Source of the DNA: Bog-473 sp963707835
GTDB lineage: Bacteria > Actinomycetota > Acidimicrobiia > Acidimicrobiales > RAAP-2
DNA length: 64,000 bases
NCBI GenBank assembly: GCA_963707835.1
Contig: CAVPRI010000002.1
Location: 558,001-622,000 of the forward strand
Direction of reading: 5' to 3'
Part shown: one piece after another, positions 39,370-47,952 of the stretch
Layout: every line of letters starts with the position of its first letter
Position numbering within the stretch: the stretch's first letter is position 1
The notes under the pieces: model-generated
Databases searched by the model: none
Seen by the model: the letters and a program-made list of their open reading frames with translations, nothing else
Told to the model about the DNA's origin: nothing
Made by a program: the position numbers and the translations under genes

Positions 39370-41487
39370 TTGACAACCGACAGGTCCTCGGACACATTCG
39401 TGTACACCGATCCAGAACCGGCCCGAGCGCTGCGGATTCGCCTCCGCCAGCTCATGGAGCAGCACCTCGAGCCGGGCTGGCTGGGCCCCTTCACCAAGGA
39501 CCCGGCCGATCTGGAGCTGAGCAATCGCTTCTGTGAGATCCTCGCCGAGGAAGGCCTGCTCGTGCCCAACTGGCCCGCTCGCTATGGGGGGCGGGATCTC
39601 GACCTCGCGTCGTCGATCGTCATCCGCGAAGAGATGTGGGCCCATTTCGAGCCGCGAGGCGCTCAGTACTACGGACCCAACTGGGTAGGGCCCTCGATCT
39701 TCGACTACGGGACGGAGGAACAGAAGAGCCTCCACCTTCCACTCATCTCGTCGGGCAAAGCCATCTGGTGCCAGGGATTCAGCGAGCCCGACGCCGGTTC
39801 GGACCTCGCCAATCTCAAGACCCGGGCGGTACCCGATGGGGACGGCTTCCGAATCACCGGCCAGAAGATCTGGACGTCCTGGGCTCTGTGGGCGCAGTGG
39901 TGTTACCTCCTTGCTCGAATCGACGGATCCCAGGCGGGGACGTGTGACGGGATCACCGTGTTCCTCATCCCGATGGATCGCGAAGGGGTGACCGTCAGGG
40001 GACTGGACGGGATCCCGGGGCCTCACCACCTCAACGAGGTGTTTCTGGACAGCGTCTGGGCTGACCGCTCCGAGGTGCTCGGAGAGGTGGGCAATGGATG
40101 GCAGGTGATTCGCGATGCACTCTCCAACGAGCGGGTCGGCATCGCCCGATACGCCCGAGACGACCGTCTGATCGCCCAGGTCACCGCTGAACCACAACGA
40201 GCAGCTTCACTGCCGGCCGAGCGCTGGCTCGACACGCGGATCCGAAACCGCATGGCACGCCTGATGTGCAGACGAGCTCTGTTGTTCCAGGAGGGTGGCG
40301 GCTCACACGACTTCATCGTGTCGGCGGCGCGGATGATCACCACCAGGGCGAACCTGTTGGCGGCCGACACCCTGAGCGAGGCGCTCGGTGACGAATTCTT
40401 CGAGGACCGCTACTCAGTCGGCGCACCGGCCGGAGGGGCGGTCGAATTCTTCTGGCGCTATATGCAGGCGGGAACGATTGCCTCGGGTACGACGGAAATG
40501 CTCCAACGCCAACTGGCGCGGTCCATCTTCAAGGGCGAGCGCGTGCGAGTCTCCGAAGACGCGGCGGAGATCCGATCGGTCATGGACAAGATGTTGGACG
40601 ACCTGGGCGGCGTCGATCTGGCACGGCGCGCCGCCGTGACGCCGTCATCACGGACCGAACTCCTCCCCGCCGTGGACGAGTTCCTCGACTCCCTCGATCC
40701 ACGGGAAGGCCATGCCGAGGGCTTGGCTGCGGCCGAGATCTGTCGTAGCGCCGGGGCACGCGTCCTTCCCCTGCCGATCGAGGGAATGATCCTCCGTCGC
40801 TCCTCGGGCCGTCCGCTCGCCCTGCTGTCGTCGAACGGACGGCTCGAGCACGGCGACCTCTTCACCGCATGGGATGTCCTCGACGAGCACGGACGCACGG
40901 TCCAGGCCAACCCCGGTCCGGACCTCGTCGGGTCAAAGGTCGGTCCTTTCGTGACGTCAGCGGTCCAGGTCACGAGCAGCGGCGGCGAGGAGCTGACAGC
41001 GCTGGAGCAGTCGCTGCTCTACGCTCTGTCGTCGTGGTACATCCTGGGCGCTCTGGAGCGAGCCCTGGACCTGGCTGCGGTGTACGCCACTGAACGGGTG
41101 GCGTTCGGTTCGCCGATCTCCCGGTATCAAGGCGTGGCGTTTCCGATCGCCGATGCCTACGCAGAGGTCGTGGCCCTTCACGAGCTGGCGCTCTACACCC
41201 TCCACAGCGCCTATGACTCCCCGGAGTCCTCGCTGGTCGACGCGCTCGCGCTCAGGTATGCGGCACTGGATATCGCCCGAAGGACCCTCAGGACCTCGCA
41301 TCAAGTACTCGGTGCCGTGGGGCTCTGCGACGAACACGACCTCAGCGTCGTCACCCTTGGCCTTCAGGCGCGACTGCGACTACCCGCCAACACGGCACGG
41401 ACATTGGTGAAGCTCTCCGCGGCGGTTAGCGCGCACGGGTTCGACAGCCTGTACGAGGCAGCGGACTTCCCTATCGAAGGATCCTGA
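39370..41487 (+). CDS. Double-length acyl-CoA dehydrogenase (FadE34-like fusion)
   Basis: 705 residues from TTG 39370, chosen because AGGAGGAG lies about 11 bases before it and the family opening (TDRSSDTFVYTDPEPARALRIRLRQLME) starts there. First half (about 10-400): complete dehydrogenase with NRFCEILAEEGLLVPNWPARYGG, CQGFSEPDAGSDLANL (FAD/substrate loop), RITGQKIWTSWALWAQWCYLLAR and WRYMQAGTIASGTTEMLQRQLARSIF. Second half (about 410-705): a degenerate copy ending with a helical C-terminal domain (YALSSWYILGALERALDLAAVYATERVAFGSPISRYQGVAFPIADAY). Such fusions in mycobacteria (FadE34) act on steroid-derived or branched acyl-CoA. Four-domain enzymes combine the alpha and beta roles in one chain. 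Confidence 0.88.
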   Translation: MTTDRSSDTFVYTDPEPARALRIRLRQLMEQHLEPGWLGPFTKDPADLELSNRFCEILAEEGLLVPNWPARYGGRDLDLASSIVIREEMWAHFEPRGAQYYGPNWVGPSIFDYGTEEQKSLHLPLISSGKAIWCQGFSEPDAGSDLANLKTRAVPDGDGFRITGQKIWTSWALWAQWCYLLARIDGSQAGTCDGITVFLIPMDREGVTVRGLDGIPGPHHLNEVFLDSVWADRSEVLGEVGNGWQVIRDALSNERVGIARYARDDRLIAQVTAEPQRAASLPAERWLDTRIRNRMARLMCRRALLFQEGGGSHDFIVSAARMITTRANLLAADTLSEALGDEFFEDRYSVGAPAGGAVEFFWRYMQAGTIASGTTEMLQRQLARSIFKGERVRVSEDAAEIRSVMDKMLDDLGGVDLARRAAVTPSSRTELLPAVDEFLDSLDPREGHAEGLAAAEICRSAGARVLPLPIEGMILRRSSGRPLALLSSNGRLEHGDLFTAWDVLDEHGRTVQANPGPDLVGSKVGPFVTSAVQVTSSGGEELTALEQSLLYALSSWYILGALERALDLAAVYATERVAFGSPISRYQGVAFPIADAYAEVVALHELALYTLHSAYDSPESSLVDALALRYAALDIARRTLRTSHQVLGAVGLCDEHDLSVVTLGLQARLRLPANTARTLVKLSAAVSAHGFDSLYEAADFPIEGS

Positions 41488-41534
41488 TCCCTCCCGGGCG
41501 GGAGCGGCCGGGAGATGATCTCGTCGCGATGCGG

Positions 41535-42329
41535 TCAGCTCGCCGGCGAGCTGGGGCGCAACCCCTCGAGGCGCTGCTTGTGCTCCTCCGTTTGCATCGT
41601 GTTCTCCTCCAATGCGAAGCCGGTCTGCACAGCTCCGCTCAGCGCTCGCGAAAGGTGCATGTTGAGCACTCGTTTCGTGCCCTGCATCGCTTCTGACGGC
41701 TGTTGTGCGAGCCTGCGGGCGAGCGCAGTTGCCTCGTCCATCAGACCATCCGGCGACGTGACCCGAGTGGCCAATCCGAGTTCCACCGCCGTTGCCGCCG
41801 GGATCCGGTCCCCCGTCAAGAGGTACTCCCGTGATCTCATGATCGGGCTCAGCAACGGCCAGAACGCCGCCCCCCCATCCCCCGCGACGAGCCCCACGGA
41901 GACATGAGGGTCGGCAAAGTGTGCGCGCTCCGAGACAAGCACGACGTCACAGAGTGTTGCGATGCTGCATCCAAGCCCAACTGCGGCACCGTTGACGGCG
42001 GCGATCACGGGGAGCGGGAACCGCAGCATCTCCTCGATGATCTCAGCTCCCTCTCGGATGCTCTCGTACCGGGCTCCCGAATCGGTGGAGAACGAACTCA
42101 GCCAGTCAAAGTCGCCACCTGCGCAGAAGGTCTTCCCTTCGCCGGTGAGAATCACAACCCGGGCGTCGCTGTCCGCGGAGAGCTTCCGCCAAACGTTGGC
42201 CAGACCCCAGTGCAGCGCCGCGTTCACCGCGTTCAGCTGATCGGGCCGGTTGATGGTCACGATCCTCACGGCACCGTCAGCTCTGACGACCAGCTCAGGC
42301 GGGAGGTCATAGTTCACGGCGTCACTCAC
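41535..42329 (-). CDS. Enoyl-CoA hydratase/isomerase family protein lacking both catalytic glutamates
   Basis: 264 residues. Crotonase fold: VRIVTINRPDQLNAVNAALHWGL, GEGKTFCAGGDFDWLSSFS (oxyanion hole), PVIAAVNGAAVGLGCSIATLCDVVLVSERAHFADPHVSVGLVAGDGG. The two hydratase glutamates are serine (GLGCS) and histidine (DPH), while AGDGG keeps an aspartate. Members with this pattern are often hydrolases, isomerases, ring-cleaving or dehalogenase-type enzymes rather than simple hydratases. C-terminal ALEENTMQTEEHKQRLEGL is normal. Convergent with the long acyl-CoA dehydrogenase gene. Confidence 0.88.
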   Translation of the reverse strand: MSDAVNYDLPPELVVRADGAVRIVTINRPDQLNAVNAALHWGLANVWRKLSADSDARVVILTGEGKTFCAGGDFDWLSSFSTDSGARYESIREGAEIIEEMLRFPLPVIAAVNGAAVGLGCSIATLCDVVLVSERAHFADPHVSVGLVAGDGGAAFWPLLSPIMRSREYLLTGDRIPAATAVELGLATRVTSPDGLMDEATALARRLAQQPSEAMQGTKRVLNMHLSRALSGAVQTGFALEENTMQTEEHKQRLEGLRPSSPAS

Positions 42330-42386
42330 AGTTTCACCAAGGTAGCAGGAGGACTTATCTCACCTTCGGAATGATGCCCGGCGAGA

Positions 42387-43242
42387 TCACCGCAGGCGAT
42401 TGAGGAGCTCGGCGTAGAAGTCCACGAATTCGAACGTCGTGGCGGGATCGTCGATCTGATCCCTGGCTGCGCCGAGGAGAACTCGCTCGACGCCGAGATC
42501 CTGGTAGTGGAGCAGCACGTCCAACGAAGGGTTCCCCCAAGCGACAATGGTCACGGGGACGTCCGACCTCCCCTCTCGTGCTGCAGCATCGTGGAACAGT
42601 CGCACCTTCCGCTCGACGTCGCCGAGACCCACATCCAACGGCAACCATCCGTCAGCCCATTCGATGGCGTGTTTGGTCCCGAGCTTCCCGGCCATGCCAC
42701 ACAGGATCGGGGGGTGCGGTGACTGGAACGGCTTGGGATCGGACCACACCGGATCGAAATCGAAGTACTCGCCATGGAAGGCGGCCTCCTCGTCGATCCA
42801 GAGAGCCTTCAGGGCCAGGATGCACTCGCGGAATGCCCGATATCGCTGTGACCAGGGAAATGAGCGACAGTTCGCCAATTTCGTGTTCGTTCCATCCGAC
42901 GCCGACCCCCAGGAGGAGCCGACCGTGCGAGAGTCGGTCGAGACTCGACACGCACTTGGCGAGGGCGAACAGATCGTGCTCGAGCGGCAGTGCGACCGCC
43001 GTGCCGAGCTTGAGGGCGCTGGTCGCGGTCGCGGCGACCGCCAGGCTGACGAATGGGTCGAGCATCCGGCGATACGGCGCCGGCATCCCCCCCTCCGCCG
43101 GATACAGCCCGACACTGGAGCAGGGAATGTGCGCGTGCTCCCCGAACCACAGGGACTCGAATCCACGCTCCTCGAGTGCAGGTCCCAGAGTTCCGGCCGA
43201 CTCGTCGTCAGGTGTGTTCATGGAGAAGTAGCCCAGGTGCAT
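42387..43242 (-). CDS. LLM-class F420-dependent oxidoreductase, split by an apparent frameshift
   Basis: From ATG 43242 the protein reads HLGYFSMNTPDDESAGTLGPALEERGFESLWFGEHAHIP ... LEHDLFALAKCVSSLDRLSHGRLLLGVGVGWNEHEI, then the frame changes at about 42875 and continues with FPWSQRYRAFRECILALKALWIDEEAAFHGEYFDF ... to LNRLR at 42387. Joined length about 285 residues, matching the family of F420-dependent luciferase-like proteins. GVGVGWNEHE and HGEYFDF are hallmark motifs. The shift is at AATTGGCGAACTG and can be repaired by removing one G or adding one CG. Expected role: F420H2- or FMN-dependent oxidation/reduction of an acyl or alkyl intermediate. Confidence 0.8.
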
Positions 43243-43383
43243 CGGCGTAGACACTAACCAGACCTGCTTGACAGGGCCTCGGTGCATCTCGGTAGTCTCG
43301 AGCTCGCACCAGTGTCCGGCCGTAGTGGCCGACGGCATCCAGGAAGACCTTGAACCTGGAGCGCTCACGCAAAGGGGGATGTC

Positions 43384-44217
43384 TTGAGCCCAGGACTTGA
43401 GGGACGTGTCGCGTTGATCACGGGAGCCGCTCGAGGGCAGGGCCGGAGCCACGCCGTGCGCTTGGCCACCGACGGTGCCGACATCATCGGCCTCGACCTC
43501 TGCGCGGACATTGCCTCCACCGAGTATCCGATGGGGACCAGAGATGAGCTCGACGAGACCGTCGCCCTGGTGGAGTCCACGGGCCGCCGGATGATCGGTT
43601 CGGTGGCTGACGTCCGTGACTTCTACCGAGTACGCGAAGTCATCGATGCCGGGGTAGCCGAGCTCGGGCGCCTCGACATCGTGTGCGCCAATGCAGGGAT
43701 CGCTCCGATGTCGTTCCGACGGCTGACCGTCGAGGAGGAGCTCGCGCAGTGGTCCGACGTCGTCGGAGTGAATCTCTCAGGCACCTTCAACACGGTCCAG
43801 GCGGCACTGCCACATGTGATCTCGGGTGGGCGAGGCGGCGCCATCATCCTGATCAGCTCGACCGCTGGTCTCCGCGGATTCGGTGGCGCTACGGGCGGAG
43901 GCCTGGGCTACTCAGCGTCCAAGCATGGGGTGGTCGGCCTCATCCGCGCTCTGGCGAACCACCTCGCCGGACACAGCATCAGGGTCAACACCATCCATCC
44001 CACGGCAGTCCGCACGATGATGGCCATGAACCCCACCATCTCCAAGTGGCTCGAGAGCAATCCGAATCAAGGAGTGCACCTAAAGAATCCGATGCCGGTC
44101 GACATGCTCGAGCCCGAGGACATCTCTGCCGCGGTCGCCTTCCTCGCGTCGGATGAAGCCAAGTGGATCACCGGTGTGACCGTGCCGGTCGACGCCGGGT
44201 TCACCAACAGGGTCTAG
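43384..44217 (+). CDS. Mycofactocin-coupled short-chain dehydrogenase
   Basis: 277 residues; TTG start with AAGGGGG before it. Opening motif GRVALITGAARGQGRSHAVRLATDGADIIGLDLCADI and the phrase DELDETVALVESTGRRMIGSVADVRD are diagnostic of the SDR subgroup whose NAD is held tightly and reoxidised through mycofactocin. Catalytic residues: Ser in ISSTAG, Tyr and Lys in YSASKHGVVGL. Tail ASDEAKWITGVTVPVDAGFTNRV is typical. It oxidises an alcohol to ketone or aldehyde. Its presence implies mycofactocin biosynthesis elsewhere in the genome. 10 bp before the APH-like gene, so co-transcribed. Confidence 0.9.
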   Translation: MSPGLEGRVALITGAARGQGRSHAVRLATDGADIIGLDLCADIASTEYPMGTRDELDETVALVESTGRRMIGSVADVRDFYRVREVIDAGVAELGRLDIVCANAGIAPMSFRRLTVEEELAQWSDVVGVNLSGTFNTVQAALPHVISGGRGGAIILISSTAGLRGFGGATGGGLGYSASKHGVVGLIRALANHLAGHSIRVNTIHPTAVRTMMAMNPTISKWLESNPNQGVHLKNPMPVDMLEPEDISAAVAFLASDEAKWITGVTVPVDAGFTNRV

Positions 44218-44228
44218 AGCTGGCTTCG

Positions 44229-45659
44229 ATGCAACCCCTCTCGGATGTGGATCTCTCGCAAGACCTCATCGACTGGATCGCCGAGACTGCCGGTGCCCCA
44301 GTGTTGGACGTTCGCCGGCAGTCCCGCTGGCGCCCTCAGTACTTCATCGACCTCGATGCTCCGGGCCTCGAAACAGTCGTCCTCAAGCGGGCTCGCGCAC
44401 CCCGCCATGTCATCGAACGCTCAGCGCTGCTCTCACGCTTCAACACCGAACGTGAAGCGATCGTCCTTCGAGCTCTGCGGGACACCGAGATCCGGGTGCC
44501 CAGGTACCTCGGATTCCATGCCGAGGGTGGCAGCCTCCTCATGAGCAAAGTTGGCGGCTCTGCGCAACTCCACACGGTCGACGACCCAGCGCTGATCCGC
44601 TCGATCGCGCTGGACTTCGCAGAGGAACTCGCAGCGCTTCACCGACTTGACGTCAACCGTGATCTCACGATCCCGCTGCCTGTACCAACGGATAGAGAGG
44701 AACTGGCGGTGGGTAACTTTCTGCGCTTCGCCGAAGCTGACCTCGACACCGTCATTGACCGTCGTCCGCAGTTCGCGGATCCGCTGCTCACCTTGGCACG
44801 GTCCTGGGTCTACCGGAACTTCCCGAATTTCGACCGACCGGCGAGCCTCGTTCAAGGCGATTGTGGTCCTGATCAGTTCTTGTTCGAGCACGACAAGGTG
44901 ACCGCCATCATTGATTGGGAATTGGCGCACGTAGGCGATCCGATGGTCGACCTCGGCGCAATGCGCCTCCGTGAGTGCCTGTATCCCGCGGGAATGTTCC
45001 CGATCGTGCTCGAGCGCTACCGGGAGCTCGGTATGCCCACCGACGACCAGGCCATCCGCTTCTACACCGTCGTGACCATACTCTTCACGCTCTTCGGCAC
45101 GATTGGAGGCACTGCTCGGCTCAACCCACGAAACGAGGAGGTCATCCAGCAATTGTGGTGGAGGGTCGCACTGCGGAGGGCGCTTTGCGAGGCGATTGCC
45201 GAGGCAGAAGGGATCCAGCTGCACCTCCCCGACCCCGTCGACGATGTCGATGGTGGCGTCGATGCACGGCTTCAACAGCTTCTTGCCGACCGACTGCACC
45301 TCCTGGCCCGACGGGGCGGTGATTGGGCTGACGAGCTCCGCCCGACACTTGCTCTCGCTGACGCCATTGCCAATTCGAGACGTCATGGCCCACTTCGCGA
45401 CGCCGATCTGAGGGACCTCCAGCATCTCGGAGTGCACGCGGACACCCTGCCCGAGGGCATGTTGGATCTGGAGCGCCTCATACGGGCCAATGAGCCGATG
45501 GAGCTCGATCGGGTCCTCCAGACCCTCTATGGCCTCTCAGCACGCGAGCACCAGACCTGGCTCCCACTGATGCGCGCCGATCGATGGGTCGAGGACACTG
45601 CCACCTTTGACGAAGACCTTCGCCAGGAAGCTGAGGCAATCCGTCTCACGCCCCTGTAG
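44229..45659 (+). CDS. Aminoglycoside phosphotransferase-like (ACAD10/11-type) kinase
   Basis: 476 residues from ATG 44229. Kinase-like fold: N-lobe Lys in ETVVLKRA, Glu-type helix NTEREAIVLRAL, catalytic loop VQGDCGPDQF and metal loop IIDWELAHVGDPMVDLG. The subgroup usually reads QGDTGPGN; here the metal-ligand asparagine is glutamine. A C-terminal extension of about 150 residues (helical, VDDVDGGVDARLQQLL...) follows. Proteins of this group in Acyl-CoA gene clusters probably phosphorylate hydroxyacyl or related small molecules (as shown for ACAD10/11 with 4-hydroxyacyl-CoA). Activity inferred only. Confidence 0.85.
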   Translation: MQPLSDVDLSQDLIDWIAETAGAPVLDVRRQSRWRPQYFIDLDAPGLETVVLKRARAPRHVIERSALLSRFNTEREAIVLRALRDTEIRVPRYLGFHAEGGSLLMSKVGGSAQLHTVDDPALIRSIALDFAEELAALHRLDVNRDLTIPLPVPTDREELAVGNFLRFAEADLDTVIDRRPQFADPLLTLARSWVYRNFPNFDRPASLVQGDCGPDQFLFEHDKVTAIIDWELAHVGDPMVDLGAMRLRECLYPAGMFPIVLERYRELGMPTDDQAIRFYTVVTILFTLFGTIGGTARLNPRNEEVIQQLWWRVALRRALCEAIAEAEGIQLHLPDPVDDVDGGVDARLQQLLADRLHLLARRGGDWADELRPTLALADAIANSRRHGPLRDADLRDLQHLGVHADTLPEGMLDLERLIRANEPMELDRVLQTLYGLSAREHQTWLPLMRADRWVEDTATFDEDLRQEAEAIRLTPL

Positions 45660-45685
45660 GGACCCTCAGTGAAGGTGGGTGTGCA

Positions 45686-45709
45686 GGGATCGATCGACTG
45701 GTCGATCCC
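45686..45709. promoter_or_regulatory. Inverted repeat between kinase and SDR genes
   Basis: GGGATCGA-8 bases-TCGATCCC, a perfect 8-bp dyad 26 bp after the kinase stop and 36 bp before the SDR start. It could act as a stem-loop (terminator/attenuator) or an operator; no U-tract follows. Confidence 0.4.
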
Positions 45710-45744
45710 GGGGTCAATATCCTGTGCGTGACGAGGGGGGTGCC

Positions 45745-46593
45745 GTGGTGGACGCGCAAGAGCAACCGTGGTGGCGAGGGAACGATCCGGGTAAGCGCCT
45801 GGCCGGAAAGCGGGCGTTCATCACGGGGGCAGGAAGCGAACCGGGGGGCGAACTTCTCGGCATCGGCGAGGCCATCGCGGTGCTCTTTGCCGTACAGGGC
45901 GCCCACGTGGCAGTCGCCGACATCTCGGTGGAACGGGCGAATTCCACCGTGTCCCTGGTCGAGGCCGCGAACGGGAAGGGGTTTGCGGTTGTCGGCGACC
46001 TTAGCGATGACAGCGAGAATCACCGTTGCGTACGAGAGTCCGTCCAGGAACTTGGTGGGCTGGATCTGGTCGTCAACTGTGCTGCACTGTCTGCGGGCAG
46101 CGGCAGTCCCACGACCATCGACCTCGACGTGTGGGATCGAGTCATGGCCGTCAACCTCCATGCGACCGTGCTCACAGCCCGTTACACGATCCCCCACCTC
46201 ATAGACGCCGGCGGGGGTTCCGTGATCAACATCTCATCCATCGCCGCCATCCGAGGGCACGGTGCGGGTGCCTACGCAGCCTCGAAAGCGGCCATGCTGG
46301 GATTGACGCGGGACTGGGCCTACCTCCACGGCCGCGACAACATCAGGGTCAACTGCATTCTCCCGGGTCATGCGTACACACCCATGGGAGATCAGGGAGG
46401 TGCCGAACTGCGCGAAGCCAGGCGACGCGCCGGATTGCTGCCCACCGAGGGGTCGGCATGGGACATCGCGTGGCCCGCCGTCTTCCTGGCCTCGGACGAG
46501 AGCCGTTGGGTTACTGGTGTCGAGCTCCCCGTGGACGCCGGTACAACGTCCTCGGGGATGCTTGCCATACAGATGCTCAACAAGCGTCGGTAG
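45745..46593 (+). CDS. Short-chain dehydrogenase/reductase, enlarged nucleotide loop
   Basis: 282 residues from GTG 45745 (GTG 45748 next; GAGGGGGG immediately upstream). Nucleotide motif is enlarged: ITGAGSEPGGELLGIGEAIAVLFA rather than TGxxxGIG, a variant seen in a subset of SDRs. Other elements: NCAALSAG (NAG-like), Ser in ISSIAA, Tyr/Lys in YAASKAAMLGL, DAGTTSSGMLAIQ tail. Probable NAD(P)-dependent oxidation of a hydroxy intermediate. Stands between the kinase and the DapB-like gene in the same direction. Confidence 0.85.
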   Translation: MVDAQEQPWWRGNDPGKRLAGKRAFITGAGSEPGGELLGIGEAIAVLFAVQGAHVAVADISVERANSTVSLVEAANGKGFAVVGDLSDDSENHRCVRESVQELGGLDLVVNCAALSAGSGSPTTIDLDVWDRVMAVNLHATVLTARYTIPHLIDAGGGSVINISSIAAIRGHGAGAYAASKAAMLGLTRDWAYLHGRDNIRVNCILPGHAYTPMGDQGGAELREARRRAGLLPTEGSAWDIAWPAVFLASDESRWVTGVELPVDAGTTSSGMLAIQMLNKRR

Positions 46594-46623
46594 TCTCGGG
46601 GAGCAGTCGGTACCATTCGCCCC

Positions 46624-47742
46624 ATGACATACCGCGTCGTCCAGTGGGGAACGGGCTGGGCCGGTCGGCAAGCCATACCCGGCATCCTCGATCACCCCGA
46701 CCTCGAGCTCGTCGGCGTCTACGTCACCAATCCTGAGAAGGACGGCCAGGACGTCGGGCACCTGGTCGGCCTCGCCCCGCTTGGCCTGCGAGCGACGAGC
46801 GACGTCGACGAGATCATGGCGCTCGGCGCAGACTGCCACCTGTTCATGCTTCTCGGGCATCGTCCCCGCACCGTGCAACCCGCAGTCGATCGTATGGCGT
46901 CCATCCTTGAAGCCGGCCAGAACGTGTGCCAGACGTCGGTAGTACCGCTCTACTATCCCGAGTACGCCCCGGAGGGAATGCGGGCACAGATCGAATCTGC
47001 GTGCGCCAAGGGCAGCTCGCGGTGCTATGGCACTGGCGTGTACCCGGGCGTGATGAGCGATGTGATCCCGATGGCCCTGTTGGCCGGCTGTGAACGAGTG
47101 GAGAAGATCCGGATCACCGAGATCCTCAACTATGTCGAGTATTACGGCGCAAGTGAGGCTCGACTCTTCGGCATCGGCGGCCCGATGGACGAGGCTCTTG
47201 GCTACACGGAACGGATCGCTGCGGGCACCAGGGACATCCTTGCCTCGGCCATCCGGCACCTGGGAGATCGCCTCGGCGTCGACGTCGACGAGATCCGCAC
47301 CGGTCTCAATGAGGTCGCGCCCGCTCTCGAGCGAACGGAGGTCGAAGGCTGTGTCATCGAACCCGGAACCTTCGGGGCCCTCCGCCATACGACCCAGGGA
47401 TGCGTCGAGGGCCGTCCCGTCATCGAATTCGCCTTCGTGACTCGTTACGACAACACCGCGGCTCCTCATTGGCCAGCCGCTCGCGGTGGATACCGAGGCT
47501 GCTATCGCATCGAGGTGGAGGGATCACTCTCCCTCGACTGCGACTTCAATCTGGTCGGTCATCGCCCCTCTCCCGAGCAGACCATGGGTTATGCCACCAG
47601 CAGCGCCCAACTCGGCTCGTACCTGATGACCACCTCACCTGCCATCAATGCCGTCCCCTACTTGTGTCGCGCCGAACCCGGTCTGTACGGGTCCATGGAC
47701 CTCGATCGAGGGCGCGACCTCCATGTCCTCCGGGGCTTCTGA
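46624..47742 (+). CDS. NAD(P)-binding dehydrogenase, DapB-like (2,4-diaminopentanoate dehydrogenase family), copy 1
   Basis: 372 residues. Rossmann start YRVVQWGTGWAGRQAIPGILDHPDLELVGVYVTNPEKDGQDVGHL (in parts), CVCQTSVVPLYYPE-type segment GQNVCQTSVVPLYYP, and CYGTGVYPGVMSDVIP. The C-terminal half (RIDVEVEGS/YRIEVEGSLSLDCDF..., SYLMTTSPAINAVPYLCRAEPGLYG) is the catalytic/dimer domain. Members are annotated as dihydrodipicolinate reductases but lack that enzyme's substrate site. They occur often in actinobacterial lipid/steroid catabolic clusters; reaction unknown. Similar protein at 61636-62748. Confidence 0.83.
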   Translation: MTYRVVQWGTGWAGRQAIPGILDHPDLELVGVYVTNPEKDGQDVGHLVGLAPLGLRATSDVDEIMALGADCHLFMLLGHRPRTVQPAVDRMASILEAGQNVCQTSVVPLYYPEYAPEGMRAQIESACAKGSSRCYGTGVYPGVMSDVIPMALLAGCERVEKIRITEILNYVEYYGASEARLFGIGGPMDEALGYTERIAAGTRDILASAIRHLGDRLGVDVDEIRTGLNEVAPALERTEVEGCVIEPGTFGALRHTTQGCVEGRPVIEFAFVTRYDNTAAPHWPAARGGYRGCYRIEVEGSLSLDCDFNLVGHRPSPEQTMGYATSSAQLGSYLMTTSPAINAVPYLCRAEPGLYGSMDLDRGRDLHVLRGF

Positions 47743-47952
47743 TTCACTCCTCCCGGCAGTTCTCGCCGCACCGGCGCAGAACCCGGCGATACTGCCCGGA
47801 AACGGCCGTATACGTCGACCATCTCAAGGTCGCTCCTCGTGCTTTCGGATCAGTCGCGGCGGCGTATCATGCACGACAATGCGGCCGTCTCTCCAATCCG
47901 ATGAACCCTTCACCGGCCTGCCGCTCCGCGAAATCCTGACGGGACGTCCTTC

